In this document: piece by piece, positions 52,998 to 62,525 of the stretch
Layout of the letters: each line of letters starts with the position of its first letter
Numbering within the stretch: position 1 is the stretch's first letter
Origin: Roseomonas sp. OT10
Lineage (GTDB): Bacteria; Pseudomonadota; Alphaproteobacteria; Acetobacterales; Acetobacteraceae
Assembly (NCBI RefSeq): GCF_020991085.1
Contig: NZ_CP087719.1
Span: 4,856,001-4,920,000, forward strand
Length of the DNA stretch: 64,000 nucleotides
Direction of reading: 5' to 3'
Notes under the pieces: model-generated
What the model saw: only the letters and a program-made list of their open reading frames with translations
Told to the model about the DNA's origin: nothing
The model's database searches: none
Made by a program: the position numbers and the translations under genes

Positions 52998-53031
52998 AGG
53001 GGGCCGGGCACCCCGGGCCCGCCCTCCCTCC

Positions 53032-53047
53032 GGCCCGTCCGGGCCGC
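53032..53047. terminator. Hairpin between convergent RTX and gshB genes
   Basis: CGGCCCG-TC-CGGGCCG, a 7-bp perfect stem with a minimal loop (six pairs with a 4-base loop is more likely), 35 bases after the RTX stop. Candidate bidirectional terminator without T-run. Confidence 0.35.
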
Positions 53048-53054
53048 GCCGCCC

Positions 53055-54008
53055 TCAGGGGGCCGGGACGCGCGCCTCGATGGCGTCCCAGATCATCTCC
53101 TCCAGGTGGATGCCGTCGAAGCGCGCCACCTCCTGCAGGCCGGTGGGGGAGGTCACGTTGATCTCCGTCAGGAAGCCGCCGATCACGTCGATGCCGACGA
53201 AGATCATCCCGCGCGCCTTCAGCTCGGGGCCGATGGCGGCGCAGATCTCGCGCTCGCGGTCGGTCAGCGTCGTCTGGGTCGCCTTGCCGCCGACATGCAT
53301 GTTGCTGCGCGCCTCGCCCTCGGCGGGGACGCGGTTGATGGCGCCGCCGATCTCGCCGTCCACCAGGATGATGCGCTTGTCGCCCTGGCGCACGGCGGGG
53401 ACGTATTTCTGCACCACCAGCGGCTCGCGCGAGCGTTCGGTGAACATCTCCAGCAGGGCGGCGATGTTGGGGTCGTCGGGGCGCAAGTGGAAGACGCCGG
53501 CGCCGCCGTTGCCGAACAGCGGCTTGACGATGATGTCGCCGTGCTTCTGGCGGAACGTCGCGATGCGGCGCTTGTCGGAGGTGACCAGCGTCTCCGGCAT
53601 CAGCTCGGGGAAATGGGTGACGAACAGCTTCTCCGGCGCGTTGCGCACGCTGGCCGGGTCGTTCACCACCAGGGTCTTCGGGTGGATGTGCTCCAGGATG
53701 TGGGTGGCCGTGATGTAGGCCATGTCGAAGGGCGGATCCTGGCGCATCAGCACCACGTCCACGGCGCCGAGGTCCAGCTCCTCCTCCGTGCCCAGGGTGA
53801 AGTGGTTGCCCGCCTCCCGCCGCACCTCGACCGGCTGGGCCCAGGCGGTCACGCGCCCGCCATGCAGCGCCAGGTCGCGCGGGTGGTAGTGCCACAGCGC
53901 GTGGCCGCGCTTCTGCGCCTCCAGCATCAGGGCGAAGGTGCTGTCGCCCTTGATGTCGATGGAGCCGATCGGGTCCATCTGCACCGCCACCCTCAGCGCG
54001 CGCGTCAT
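53055..54008 (-). CDS. gshB: Glutathione synthetase
   Basis: A 317-residue ATP-grasp enzyme joining gamma-glutamylcysteine and glycine. Family segments are [69 protein letters not shown] (ATP-grasp loop), [12 protein letters not shown] and a C-terminal amphipathic helix. The start at 54008 gives an AGGGG ribosome site at nine bases; the upstream ATG (54017) would sit against that site. Function in redox and thiol homeostasis fits the gloB and sulfur-assimilation genes in the same window. Confidence 0.95.
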   Translation of the reverse strand: MTRALRVAVQMDPIGSIDIKGDSTFALMLEAQKRGHALWHYHPRDLALHGGRVTAWAQPVEVRREAGNHFTLGTEEELDLGAVDVVLMRQDPPFDMAYITATHILEHIHPKTLVVNDPASVRNAPEKLFVTHFPELMPETLVTSDKRRIATFRQKHGDIIVKPLFGNGGAGVFHLRPDDPNIAALLEMFTERSREPLVVQKYVPAVRQGDKRIILVDGEIGGAINRVPAEGEARSNMHVGGKATQTTLTDREREICAAIGPELKARGMIFVGIDVIGGFLTEINVTSPTGLQEVARFDGIHLEEMIWDAIEARVPAP

Positions 54009-54219
54009 GCCGGCCATCCCCTGTCCGTGTCGGCCGATGTGGTCGCATTCCCCGCGCCCGGGCGCCAGGGGGGAGATGGAAGGCGGCGGCGCGCCCCGGC
54101 CCGGCGGGCGCCGCGGGACCCCGGCCTCCGGCGGCCCGGCCGGGGCGGCGCCCGCCCTTGACGGGGCGGGGAGAAGGGGGCCCTACCCGCTCCCGGAACG
54201 GTACGGGAGGGCGGGGCGC

Positions 54220-55068
54220 ATGCGGCTGACGGGCAAGGGCAGGGTGGCGGGCGTGATCGGCTGGCCGGTCGCCCATTCGCGCTCGCCGCAGCTGCACGGC
54301 TTCTGGCTGGACCGGCACGGGATCGACGGCGCCTATGTTCCCCTGGCCGTGGCGCCGGAGGACATGCCGGCCGCCGTGCGCGGGCTGCTGCTGGCGGGCT
54401 TCGCCGGCTGCAACGTCACCATTCCCAACAAGGAGCACGCCTTCGCCTGCTGCGACGCGGTGGAGGACAGCGCCCGCCAGGCCGGGGCGGTGAACACGAT
54501 GGTCTTCCGCGACGGGCGCATCCACGGCTCCAACACCGATGGCTGGGGCTTCCTGGAAAGCATCCGGGAGCAGGCGCCGGGCTGGGCCGCGTCGGACGGC
54601 ACCGCCGTGCTGCTCGGCGCGGGCGGCGCGGCGCGGGCGATCGTGGCGGCGCTGCTGACCGAGGGCTGCCCGCGCGTGGTGCTCGCCAACCGTTCCGTCG
54701 GACGGGCGGAGCAGCTGGCGCAAGACCTGGACGGGCTGGCGCGGGGCCGCATCGCGGTGGCCGAGGCGCCGCCGCTGGAGGAGACGGCGCTGCTGGTCAA
54801 CACCACCTCGCTCGGCATGGCCGGGCAGCCGCCGCTGGAGATCGACCTCGCGCCGCTGCCGGCCGCCGCCGTGGTCGCCGACATCGTCTACGTGCCGCTG
54901 GAGACCCCGCTGCTGGCCGCGGCCCGGGCCCGCGGCCTGCGCGCCGTGGACGGGCTGGGCATGCTGCTGCACCAGGCGCGGCCCGGCTTCCACGCCTGGT
55001 TCGGGGTGATGCCGGCGGTGGACCCGGCGCTGCGGGCGCACGTCGCCGCCGACATCCCGCTGCGGTAG
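54220..55068 (+). CDS. aroE: Shikimate dehydrogenase
   Basis: A 282-residue NADP-dependent enzyme reducing 3-dehydroshikimate to shikimate in aromatic amino-acid synthesis. The N-terminal substrate site is GVIGWPVAHSRSPQLHGFWL, with the catalytic Lys in VTIPNKEHAF; DGWGF, the Rossmann GAGGAARAI, ANRSVGRAEQLA (NADP preference) and DGLGMLLHQA follow. The start at 54220 follows GGGAGGGCGGGGCGC. It is divergent from gshB. Confidence 0.94.
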   Translation: MRLTGKGRVAGVIGWPVAHSRSPQLHGFWLDRHGIDGAYVPLAVAPEDMPAAVRGLLLAGFAGCNVTIPNKEHAFACCDAVEDSARQAGAVNTMVFRDGRIHGSNTDGWGFLESIREQAPGWAASDGTAVLLGAGGAARAIVAALLTEGCPRVVLANRSVGRAEQLAQDLDGLARGRIAVAEAPPLEETALLVNTTSLGMAGQPPLEIDLAPLPAAAVVADIVYVPLETPLLAAARARGLRAVDGLGMLLHQARPGFHAWFGVMPAVDPALRAHVAADIPLR

Positions 55069-55080
55069 GGGCCGGCCCGC

Positions 55081-55263
55081 TCAGAACAGGGGCGAGAGCA
55101 GCACCATCACCAGCAGGATCGCGGCCGCCAGGGCGAGCTGGACGGGCGGCTCGTCCGGCTCGTCCACGTCCCACATCTCCGGCACGGCGGGGGCGCAGGG
55201 AGTCGCGGGAGCCGCCCGATACGCTTCCGGCCCGGTCGGGATGGCCTGACCCTGTCCGCTCAT
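55081..55263 (-). CDS. Small single-pass membrane protein
   Basis: 60 residues. An N-terminal polar, acidic segment (EMWDVDEPDEPPV) is followed by one hydrophobic helix at the C-terminus (LALAAAILLVMVLLSPLF). The start at 55263 has a strong ribosome site (GAGGGGAGAC). The family is not recognised. It shares the divergent intergenic region, with its palindromic site, with cysI. Confidence 0.65.
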   Translation of the reverse strand: MSGQGQAIPTGPEAYRAAPATPCAPAVPEMWDVDEPDEPPVQLALAAAILLVMVLLSPLF

Positions 55264-55298
55264 CGACCTGTCTCCCCTCAGCGCTGCCGCGGGCGATC

Positions 55299-55340
55299 CG
55301 CACATATCACTCATAAAAATCGCACTATTTGATATGTGCG
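55299..55340. promoter_or_regulatory. Perfect 11-bp inverted repeat between cysI and a small membrane protein gene
   Basis: CGCACATATCA at 55299-55309 and its exact complement TGATATGTGCG at 55330-55340, separated by 20 AT-rich bases. Centre-to-centre distance is 31 bp, about three helical turns, so two regulator subunits could bind the same face. A TTGACA lies just after it (55342-55347) without a clear -10. Likely an operator for the divergent cysI promoter region, although it could also form a hairpin. Confidence 0.6.
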
Positions 55341-55400
55341 TTTGACAAGTCGTAGATTGGCGCCGTACCTCCTGCAAGTGAATTCGTGGATGGTGCTTCC

Positions 55401-57131
55401 ATGGCGCAACCGCGCAAGCCCGCGGCCGGCCCCACCGGCGTCGAGACGGCCAAGGCCGGCAGCCACGGCCTGCGCGGCACCATCGCGGCCGAGCTGGCGG
55501 CGCCCGACGCGCGCGGCGGGATCAGCGAGGCGTCCTACAACCTCCTGAAGTTCCACGGCACCTACGAGCAGTTCGACCGTGACACGGCGACCCCGCGCAA
55601 GCAGGCCGGGCTGGACAAGGAATGGAGCTTCATGGCCCGCGTCCGCATCCCCGCCGGGGTGCTGACGGCGGAGCAGTACCTGGCCCTGGACGGGCTGACG
55701 GACCGGCTTTCCAACGCCACGCTGCGGGTGACGACGCGGCAGGCGCTGCAATTCCACGCCGTGTTGCGCGAGAACCTGAAGCCGCTGATCGGTGACATCA
55801 ACCGGATGCTGCTGACCACGCTGGCCGCCTGCGGCGACGTGGTGCGCAACGTCGTCACCACCCCGGCGCCCCGCCGCGACGCGATCCACCAGCGGCTGCG
55901 GGACGATGCGGTCCTGCTCTCCTCCCGCCTGCTGCCGCGCACGCGGGCGCATCACGAGATCTTCCTGGACGAGGAGCCCGTGGGGGAGCCGGCCGGCGCG
56001 GCGCCGGAGGCCGAGCCGCTCTACGGCGCCACCTACCTGCCGCGGAAGTTCAAGATCGCCCTCGCCCACCCGTCGGACAACACGCCGGACGTGCTGACCA
56101 ACGACCTGGGGATCATCGCGCTCGCCGAGGGCGACCGGATCACCCGCTACCAGCTCTGCATCGGCGGCGGGCTGGGCCTGACCCACAACCGCGCCGACAC
56201 GTTCCCGCGCCTCGCCACGCCCATCACGGTGGTCGCGGCGGACGACCTGCTGCGCGCCGTGGAGGCGGTGGTGCGCTTCACCCGCGACCATGGCGACCGC
56301 ACCGACCGCAAGCGCGCCCGGCTGAAATACGTGATCGAGGATAACGGCGTGGACTGGGTGCGCGAGCAGCTCGCGCGGCCCGAATATTTCGGCCATCCCC
56401 TCGCCGATCCCGGCCCGCTGCCGAGGCTGGAGGTGCCGGAGCTGCTGGGCTGGCACGAGCAGGGCGACGGCCGCTTCTGGCTGGGCGTGCCCGTGCCCTC
56501 GGGCCGCATCCAGGATGCGGGCGGCGTGCGCCTGCGCAGCGCGCTGCGCGAGATCGTCGCCCGCTGGGGCGCCAACCCGATCCTGACGCCGCAGCAGGAC
56601 GTGATCCTCTCCGACCTGCCGCGCAACGCGCGGGCGGCGGTGGAGGACGTGCTGCGCGCGCATGGCGTGGCGCTGAACGAGGACCTCTCGCCGCTCGCGC
56701 GCTGGGCCCTGGCCTGCCCCGCCCTGCCCACCTGCGGCCTGGCGCTGACCGAGGCGGAGCGCGTGCGCGACCCGCTGGTGGCGGAGATCGAGGCGGCGCT
56801 GGACCGGCACGACCTGCTGGACGAGCGGATCAGCCTGCGCATCACCGGCTGCCCGAACGGCTGTGCCCGTCCCTATGCCGGCGATATCGGGCTGGTCGGC
56901 CGCGTGCCGGGGCAGTTCGCCATCTTCGTCGGCGGCGACTTCGCGGGCACGCGCCTGTCCTTCAAGCTGCACGAGCGCGTGCCGCAGGCGCAGATCGCCG
57001 CCCGGCTGGAGCCGCTCCTCGCCGCCTTCGCCGGGGACCGGCGCGAGGGCGAGGGCTTCGGCGATTTCTGCCACCGGCTGGGGGTGGAGGCGCTGCTCGC
57101 CCTCGACGCCCCGGCCCACGCCGCCGCCTGA
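55401..57131 (+). CDS. cysI: Assimilatory sulfite reductase hemoprotein (nitrite/sulfite reductase family)
   Basis: 576 residues. Siroheme-[4Fe-4S] enzyme reducing sulfite to sulfide. Two ferredoxin-like half-domains alternate with siroheme domains. The cluster-ligating cysteines are in [12 protein letters not shown] (C-x5-C) and [10 protein letters not shown] (C-x3-C). Substrate/siroheme Arg-rich strands include [14 protein letters not shown] and RRDAIHQRL. Nitrite reductases share the fold, but the neighbouring sulfate transporter supports sulfite. ATG 55401 is used; a GTG at 55386 is an alternative. Confidence 0.9.
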   Translation: MAQPRKPAAGPTGVETAKAGSHGLRGTIAAELAAPDARGGISEASYNLLKFHGTYEQFDRDTATPRKQAGLDKEWSFMARVRIPAGVLTAEQYLALDGLTDRLSNATLRVTTRQALQFHAVLRENLKPLIGDINRMLLTTLAACGDVVRNVVTTPAPRRDAIHQRLRDDAVLLSSRLLPRTRAHHEIFLDEEPVGEPAGAAPEAEPLYGATYLPRKFKIALAHPSDNTPDVLTNDLGIIALAEGDRITRYQLCIGGGLGLTHNRADTFPRLATPITVVAADDLLRAVEAVVRFTRDHGDRTDRKRARLKYVIEDNGVDWVREQLARPEYFGHPLADPGPLPRLEVPELLGWHEQGDGRFWLGVPVPSGRIQDAGGVRLRSALREIVARWGANPILTPQQDVILSDLPRNARAAVEDVLRAHGVALNEDLSPLARWALACPALPTCGLALTEAERVRDPLVAEIEAALDRHDLLDERISLRITGCPNGCARPYAGDIGLVGRVPGQFAIFVGGDFAGTRLSFKLHERVPQAQIAARLEPLLAAFAGDRREGEGFGDFCHRLGVEALLALDAPAHAAA

Positions 57132-57136
57132 CCGGA

Positions 57137-58117
57137 ATGCCTGGCCCCATGCCCCTCCTCTCCCGCCGCGCCGCGCTGCTGGCCGCCCCCGCCCTGCTGC
57201 TGGCCGGCCGCGCCGCCGCCTCGTCCCGGCCGCTCCGGCTGGTCGTGCCCTTCGAGGCGGGCGGCCTGCCCGACGTCTTCGCCCGCCTCCTGGCTCCCGC
57301 GCTGTCCGAGGTGCTGGGCCAGCCGGCGGTGGTGGAGAACCAGTCCGGCGCCGCCTCCCGCCTCGGCACGACGGCGGTGCTGCGCGCGGCGCCGGACGGG
57401 CAGACCCTGCTGGTCACCAACGACAGCCTGGCCGCCACCGAGGCGCTGCCGCCGCCGGGGGCGGAGCCGCTGCTGCCCGGGCTGCGGCCGGTGACGCTCG
57501 CCATCGCCGCGCCGAACATCCTGCTGACCCATCCGGATTCCGGCCTGCCGGACATCGCCGCCTATGCGGAGCGCATCCGCGCCCGCCCGGGGGAGGTCAA
57601 CGTCGCCATCCCCGGCTGGGGCACCGCGCACCACCTGACCAGCGAATCCCTCAACCGCGCCGTGGGCGGCAAGGTGGAGCACATCCCCTATCGCGGCGCG
57701 CCGCAGGTTCTGGCCGACCTGGCCGCGGGCCGGGTGCAGGCGGGGATGCTGACCCTGGGCGTGGCGCTGGAGCATCTGCGCGACGGGCGGCTGAAGGCCC
57801 TGGCCCTCACCTCGCGGGACGGCTCGCCCCTGGCGCCGGCCATCCCCACCCTGCACGGGACGGTGGCGCCGGGCTTCGACCACCTCTCCTTCATCGGGGT
57901 CCTGCTGCCCGCCGGCGTCCCGGCGGAGCAGGCGGAGCACCTGCACGCCACCATCGCCGCGGTGCTGGCGCGCCCGGCGCTGCGCGACCGGCTGACCGGG
58001 CTGGGCTTCGAGGTGCCGGCGGCACCCCCCGCCGCCTTCGCCGCCCGCCTGTCGGAGACGGTGGGGCGCTTCGCGGAGGCGGCCGGCGCCGCCGGGCTGC
58101 GGCTCGCCCGTGCCTGA
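57137..58117 (+). CDS. Tripartite tricarboxylate transporter (Bug/TctC) family binding protein
   Basis: A 326-residue periplasmic solute receptor. A Tat/Sec-type signal ([22 protein letters not shown]) is followed by the Bug-family features [62 protein letters not shown] and VLLPAGVP. No TctA/TctB membrane subunits are near. It begins five bases after cysI and so sits inside the sulfur-assimilation gene group. Bug proteins bind carboxylates and other small anions; a sulfur-containing ligand is possible but unproven. Confidence 0.86.
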   Translation: MPGPMPLLSRRAALLAAPALLLAGRAAASSRPLRLVVPFEAGGLPDVFARLLAPALSEVLGQPAVVENQSGAASRLGTTAVLRAAPDGQTLLVTNDSLAATEALPPPGAEPLLPGLRPVTLAIAAPNILLTHPDSGLPDIAAYAERIRARPGEVNVAIPGWGTAHHLTSESLNRAVGGKVEHIPYRGAPQVLADLAAGRVQAGMLTLGVALEHLRDGRLKALALTSRDGSPLAPAIPTLHGTVAPGFDHLSFIGVLLPAGVPAEQAEHLHATIAAVLARPALRDRLTGLGFEVPAAPPAAFAARLSETVGRFAEAAGAAGLRLARA

Positions 58118-58365
58118 GCGGGCGGTCCCCCGGCACCGGCCGGAGGCGGGCGGCGTCGGCGGCCGGGGCGGCCTGGCCGGGCGCGGCGCCGGGCGCACGG
58201 CGGCCTGTTGAGCCCCGCCCCCGGCGGCATCGCCGGGGCCCCGGAGCGCGCCCGCACGGCCGCGCGGCCCGGAGGATTGCTTCCCGCTTCCGCGAGCCCG
58301 GGCGGTTGCCCTTGCGCCGACCCGGCCCCGCCCGCCATCCTGAACCGTTCGCCGGAGACAGACCC

Positions 58366-59394
58366 ATGCTTGTCCAGACCCGACGCAACCTCCTCGCCGC
58401 CGCGGCCGCCGCGCCCCTGGCAGGAACCGTCGCCCGCCCCGCCGCCGCGCAGTCGTCCGTGCAGCTGCTCAACGTCTCCTACGATCCCACGCGGGAGCTG
58501 TACCGCGACTACAACGCCGTCTTCGCCCAGCACTGGGCGCAGCAGGGCGGCGGGCAGCGGGTCAGCGTGCGCATGTCGCACGGCGGCTCGGGTGCGCAGG
58601 CGCGCACCGTCGTCGACGGGCAGCAGGCGGACGTGGTGACGCTCGCCCTCGCCTACGACGTGGACGCCATCGCCGAGCGCGGGCTGATCGCGAAGGACTG
58701 GATCGCCCGCCTGCCGGACAACAGCGCGCCCTACACCAGCACCATCGTCTTCCTGGTGCGCAAGGGGAATCCCAAGGGCCTGCGCGACTGGGGCGACCTA
58801 GTGAGGGAGGGCGTGTCCATCATCACGCCCAACCCCAAGACCTCGGGCGGGGCGCGCTGGAACTACCTCGCCGGCTGGGCCTGGGCGCGGCGCCAGCCCG
58901 GCGGTTCCGACGCCACGGCCGAGCAGTACACGGCGAACCTGTTCCGCCGCGTCGCCGTGCTGGACACGGGCGCGCGCGGCTCCACCACCACCTTCGTCCA
59001 GCGCGAGCAGGGCGACGTGCTGCTGGCCTGGGAGAACGAGGCGCACCTGGCCCTGGCCGAGTTCGGCGCGGGCAAGTTCGACATCGTCTACCCCTCCCTC
59101 TCCATCCTGGCCGAGCCTTCCGTGGCGGTGGTGGACCAGATCGTGGACCGCAAGGGCACGCGGGCCGTCGCCGAGGCCTATCTGCGCCACCTCTACAGCC
59201 GCCAGGGACAGGAGATCGCGGCGAAGCACTTCTACCGCCCGCGCGACGCGGCGGCGCTGGCCGCGGCCGGCGAGCGCTTCCCGAAGCTGGAGCTGGTGAC
59301 GGTGGATGCCGAGTTCGGCGGCTGGGCCACGGCGCAGAAGACCCACTTCGCCGATGGCGGCAGCTTCGACCGGATCTACCGGCCCGGACGGTGA
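58366..59394 (+). CDS. sbp: Sulfate/thiosulfate-binding protein
   Basis: 342 residues. A signal peptide (cleavage PAAAQ, residue ~29) is followed by the Sbp family start [17 protein letters not shown], the sulfate-site segments [15 protein letters not shown] and [26 protein letters not shown] and [11 protein letters not shown]. It delivers sulfate or thiosulfate to CysTWA encoded immediately downstream. The start at 58366 follows GGAGACAGACCC. A 15-bp tandem duplication (59381-59395 and 59396-59410) covers its stop codon. The 248-base gap before it shows no signal. Confidence 0.93.
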   Translation: MLVQTRRNLLAAAAAAPLAGTVARPAAAQSSVQLLNVSYDPTRELYRDYNAVFAQHWAQQGGGQRVSVRMSHGGSGAQARTVVDGQQADVVTLALAYDVDAIAERGLIAKDWIARLPDNSAPYTSTIVFLVRKGNPKGLRDWGDLVREGVSIITPNPKTSGGARWNYLAGWAWARRQPGGSDATAEQYTANLFRRVAVLDTGARGSTTTFVQREQGDVLLAWENEAHLALAEFGAGKFDIVYPSLSILAEPSVAVVDQIVDRKGTRAVAEAYLRHLYSRQGQEIAAKHFYRPRDAAALAAAGERFPKLELVTVDAEFGGWATAQKTHFADGGSFDRIYRPGR

Positions 59395-59410
59395 AGGCCC
59401 GGACGGTGAA
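59381..59410 (+). repeat. 15-bp perfect tandem duplication across the sbp stop codon
   Basis: GGCCCGGACGGTGAA occurs twice back to back. The first copy contains the TGA of sbp at 59392-59394, and the second lies in the sbp-cysT gap. It looks like a recent slippage event and adds 15 bases of spacer. Confidence 0.9.
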
Positions 59411-59452
59411 GGCCCCGGCGATGGCGCCCCGTCCGGCGCGGCCACGCTCTCC

Positions 59453-60304
59453 TTGAACCGCCCCGCCGCCACGCCGGGCCGCCCCTGGCCGCGTCGGCGG
59501 GCGGTGCTGCCGGGCTTCGGCCTGTCGCTCGGCATCACCCTGGCCTGGCTGGTGCTGATCGTGCTGGTGCCGCTCTCGGCCCTGGTGCTGCGCCCCTGGG
59601 AGCTGGGCGCGGCCGGGGTCTGGAGCTCCGTCACCGAGCCGCGGGTGCTGGCCGCGCTGCGCCTCTCCTTCCTCGCCGCGCTGCTGGCGGCGGCGGTGAA
59701 CGTGCCCATCGGGCTGCTGCTGGCCTGGGTGCTGGTGCGGGTGCGCTTTCCCGGGCGGCGGCTGGCGGATGCGGCGGTGGACCTGCCCTTCGCGCTGCCC
59801 ACCGCCGTCGCCGGGCTGGCGCTGACCGCGCTCTTCGCCTCCAACGGCTGGCTCGGCGCGCCGCTCTCCTGGCTGGGGATCAAGGTCGCCTACACGCCGC
59901 TGGGCGTGCTCGTCGCCATGGTCTTCGTCGGCCTGCCCTTCGTGGTGCGCACGGTCGAGCCGGTGCTGCGCGACCTGCCGCCGGAGGCGGAGGAGGCGGC
60001 GGCCACGCTGGGGGCGACGCGGGCGCAGACGGTGTGGCGCGTCGTGCTGCCCGCCCTGGCGCCGGCCGCGCTGACCGGCTTCGGCCTGTCGCTGGCGCGC
60101 AGCGTGGGCGAGTACGGCAGCGTCATCTTCATCGCCGGCAACGTGCCGATGGTCAGCGAGATCGCGCCGCTGATCATCGTCTCCCGCCTGGAGGCCTTCG
60201 ACTATGCGGGCGCGGCGGCGGTGGGGCTGGCGATGCTGGCGATCTCCTTCGGCGTGCTGCTGGCGCTGAACCTGGCGCAGCGGCTGCTGCGGCGGGCCGC
60301 ATGA
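59453..60304 (+). CDS. cysT: Sulfate ABC transporter permease CysT
   Basis: A 283-residue inner-membrane permease with six helices; family segments are [48 protein letters not shown] and the EAA loop [22 protein letters not shown]. The start is uncertain: TTG 59453 (Leu-Asn-Arg) is the best position downstream of the sbp stop, without a clear ribosome site; the frame also runs back into sbp. The stop overlaps cysW by four bases. Confidence 0.88.
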   Translation: MNRPAATPGRPWPRRRAVLPGFGLSLGITLAWLVLIVLVPLSALVLRPWELGAAGVWSSVTEPRVLAALRLSFLAALLAAAVNVPIGLLLAWVLVRVRFPGRRLADAAVDLPFALPTAVAGLALTALFASNGWLGAPLSWLGIKVAYTPLGVLVAMVFVGLPFVVRTVEPVLRDLPPEAEEAAATLGATRAQTVWRVVLPALAPAALTGFGLSLARSVGEYGSVIFIAGNVPMVSEIAPLIIVSRLEAFDYAGAAAVGLAMLAISFGVLLALNLAQRLLRRAA

Positions 60305-61203
60305 CGGCCGCCCGCCCGGATGCCGCCCCGCAGGGGCCGCGCCTCGCGAAGGCCCGGCCGGCGGGCCGCCCCCCGGCCGCCACGGAGGACCCGCCCTGGG
60401 CGCGGCGCCTGCTGGTCGGGCTGGCGCTGCTGGTGCTGGCGGTCTTCCTGGTGCTGCCGCTGGCCGCCGTCTTCACCGAAGCGCTGCGCCGCGGCGTCCC
60501 GGCCGCCTGGGCGGTGCTGAGCGAGCCGGACACGCTCTCCGCCATGCGGCTGACGCTGCTGGTCGCGGCCATCGCCGTGCCGGTCAACACGCTGGGCGGG
60601 CTCGCCGCCTCCTGGTGCGTCGCCAAGTTCGACTTTCCCGGCAAGCGGCTGCTGGTGACGCTGATCGAGCTGCCCTTCTCCGTCTCGCCGGTGATCTCCG
60701 GCCTGGTCTACGTGCTGCTGTTCGGCGCGCATGGCTGGCTCGGCCCCTGGCTGCAGGCGCACGACATCCAGGTCATCTTCGCCCTGCCCGGCCTCGTGCT
60801 GGCCACCGTCTTCGTCACCTTCCCCTTCGTCGCCCGCACGGTGATCCCGCTGATGCAGGACCAGGGGCGCGAGGCGGAGGAGACGGCGGCGACGCTGGGC
60901 GCCACGGGCTGGCAGACCTTCCTGCGCGTCACCCTGCCCGACGTGAAATGGGCGCTGCTCTCGGGCATCCTGCTGTGCAACGCCCGCGCCATGGGCGAGT
61001 TCGGCGCGGTCGCCGTCGTCTCCGGCCACATCCGCGGGGAGACCAACACGCTGCCGCTGCACGTCGAGATCCTGTACAACGAGTACCAGTTCGCCGGCGC
61101 CTTCGCGGTGGCGGCGCTGCTCGCCCTGCTGGCGCTTTTCACCCTGGTGGCGAAGGCGGTGCTGGAACGTGTCTCCGGGCGCCGGGCGGAGATGGCGCAT
61201 TGA
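60301..61203 (+). CDS. cysW: Sulfate ABC transporter permease CysW
   Basis: 300 residues, partner of CysT. After a polar Pro/Arg-rich N-terminus of ~35 residues, six membrane helices follow, including [22 protein letters not shown] and [21 protein letters not shown]. The EAA loop is [22 protein letters not shown] and the CysW-specific [24 protein letters not shown] is present. ATG 60301 overlaps the cysT stop (ATGA). Confidence 0.92.
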   Translation: MTAARPDAAPQGPRLAKARPAGRPPAATEDPPWARRLLVGLALLVLAVFLVLPLAAVFTEALRRGVPAAWAVLSEPDTLSAMRLTLLVAAIAVPVNTLGGLAASWCVAKFDFPGKRLLVTLIELPFSVSPVISGLVYVLLFGAHGWLGPWLQAHDIQVIFALPGLVLATVFVTFPFVARTVIPLMQDQGREAEETAATLGATGWQTFLRVTLPDVKWALLSGILLCNARAMGEFGAVAVVSGHIRGETNTLPLHVEILYNEYQFAGAFAVAALLALLALFTLVAKAVLERVSGRRAEMAH

Positions 61204-61311
61204 GGGCGCGCGCGGCCCGGGGAGACGGCGTGCCCGCCCCGGCGCCTGCGGCTTCCGGCCGGCGCGAGGGCTGGCCGACCTTCGGCGGAGGCGAGTCCCT
61301 TGGACGGTAGC

Positions 61312-62397
61312 ATGGGCGGCCGGTCCGCGGCGGAGGCGCAGGGCGGGGTGGAGGTGACGGGCGTCAGCCGCCGCTTCGGCGAGGCGTTGGCGCTCGACAG
61401 GGTGGACCTGTCCGTCCGCCCCGGCGAGTTCGCCGCGCTGCTGGGCCCCTCCGGCTCGGGCAAGACCACGCTGCTGCGCATCCTGGCGGGGCTGGACTTC
61501 CCGGATTCCGGGGCGGTGCGGATCGGCGGGACGGACGTCGCCACCCTGCCGGCGCGCGAGCGCGGCATTGGTTTCGTGCCGCAGAACTACGCGCTGTTCC
61601 GGCACATGACGGTCTTCGAGAACGTGGCCTTCGGGCTGCGCGTGCGGCCGCGCGCCACCCGTCCCGCTGCCGCGGCGATCGCCGCGCGCGTCCGCCGCCT
61701 GCTGGAGTTGGTGGCGATCCCGCAGCTGGAGCGCCGCTACCCCGACCAGATCTCCGGCGGGCAGCGGCAGCGGGTGGCGCTGGCCCGGGCGCTGGCCATC
61801 GAGCCCGCCCTGCTGCTGCTCGACGAGCCCTTCAGCGCCCTGGACGCGCAGGTGCGCAAGGACCTGCGCCAGTGGCTGCGCGGGCTGCACGACCGGCTGG
61901 GCATCACCAGCGTCCTGGTCACCCACGACCAGGACGAGGCGATGGAGATCGCCGATCGGGTCGCCGTGCTGCGCGACGGGCGGGTGGCCCAGGTCGACAC
62001 CCCCGCCATGCTGCTGCGCCGCCCGGCCGATGCCTTCGTCGCGGGTTTCCTGGGCGAGGCCAACCGGCTGGACTGCACCCTGCGCGGTGGCCAGGCGCAT
62101 TTCGGCGCCCTGCCGCTGGCGCCCCTGGCCACGACGCTGCCGGATGGGCCCGGCATCGCCTTCGTGCGGCCGGGCGATCTGCTGGCCGCTCCCGCGGCGG
62201 CCGGGGGCTGGAGGGTGCGCGCGGCGCGGCCCGATGCGCGCGGCATCCGGCTGCAGGTGGAGGCCGGGGCGCAGGGCCCGGTCCTGGATGCCCTGCCGGA
62301 ACCGGCCTGGCGCGACCCGGCATCGGGCGACGCCTGCAGCCTCAGACTGCTTGCGGCCTCCGTGTTCCCGGTGGCAGATCGTATGACGCCAAGGTGA
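61312..62397 (+). CDS. cysA: Sulfate/thiosulfate ABC transporter ATPase
   Basis: 361 residues. Walker A is GPSGSGKT, the Q-loop [12 protein letters not shown], the signature [15 protein letters not shown], Walker [13 protein letters not shown] and the H-loop [10 protein letters not shown]-terminal TOBE-like regulatory domain follows (about 240-361). It energises CysTW. ATG 61312 is chosen; a TTG twelve bases upstream is possible. It is 108 bases after cysW, so transcription is likely continuous. Confidence 0.93.
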   Translation: MGGRSAAEAQGGVEVTGVSRRFGEALALDRVDLSVRPGEFAALLGPSGSGKTTLLRILAGLDFPDSGAVRIGGTDVATLPARERGIGFVPQNYALFRHMTVFENVAFGLRVRPRATRPAAAAIAARVRRLLELVAIPQLERRYPDQISGGQRQRVALARALAIEPALLLLDEPFSALDAQVRKDLRQWLRGLHDRLGITSVLVTHDQDEAMEIADRVAVLRDGRVAQVDTPAMLLRRPADAFVAGFLGEANRLDCTLRGGQAHFGALPLAPLATTLPDGPGIAFVRPGDLLAAPAAAGGWRVRAARPDARGIRLQVEAGAQGPVLDALPEPAWRDPASGDACSLRLLAASVFPVADRMTPR

Positions 62398-62435
62398 GCG
62401 CTTCCTCTCCCCCTTGCTCACAGGAGGGTGGAGAT

Positions 62436-62525
62436 ATGGGCGGCGTGGTGGCAGAACTGTTGAACGCGACACAACCGAGGATAGTATCCCTGGCCCGGAT
62501 GGCACGGGGGCAGCTGCAGGAATGA
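62436..62525 (+). CDS. 29-residue leader ORF coupled to the GGDEF gene
   Basis: A tiny ORF (MGGVVAELLNATQPRIV onward) with the strongest ribosome site seen in the window, ACAGGAGGGTGGAGAT, directly before its ATG. Its TGA overlaps the tandem ATG ATG of the next gene (62522 and 62525), so ribosomes finishing it could restart there. The AACGCGACACAACCGAGGATAGTATCC part is unusually AT-rich. Either a real micropeptide or a translational leader for the cyclic-di-GMP gene. Confidence 0.45.
   Translation: MGGVVAELLNATQPRIVSLARMARGQLQE

Noticed and set aside
20027-55308. CACATATC shared by the sites at 20027 and 55301
   Set aside because: Only eight bases are common, the flanks and symmetry differ, and both lie in AT-rich gaps where chance matches are more likely; not enough to claim one regulator.
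58118-58365. Gap before sbp considered for a cobalamin or SAM riboswitch
   Set aside because: The stretch is almost pure G/C without any recognisable riboswitch core motif; no support beyond possible GC-rich hairpins.
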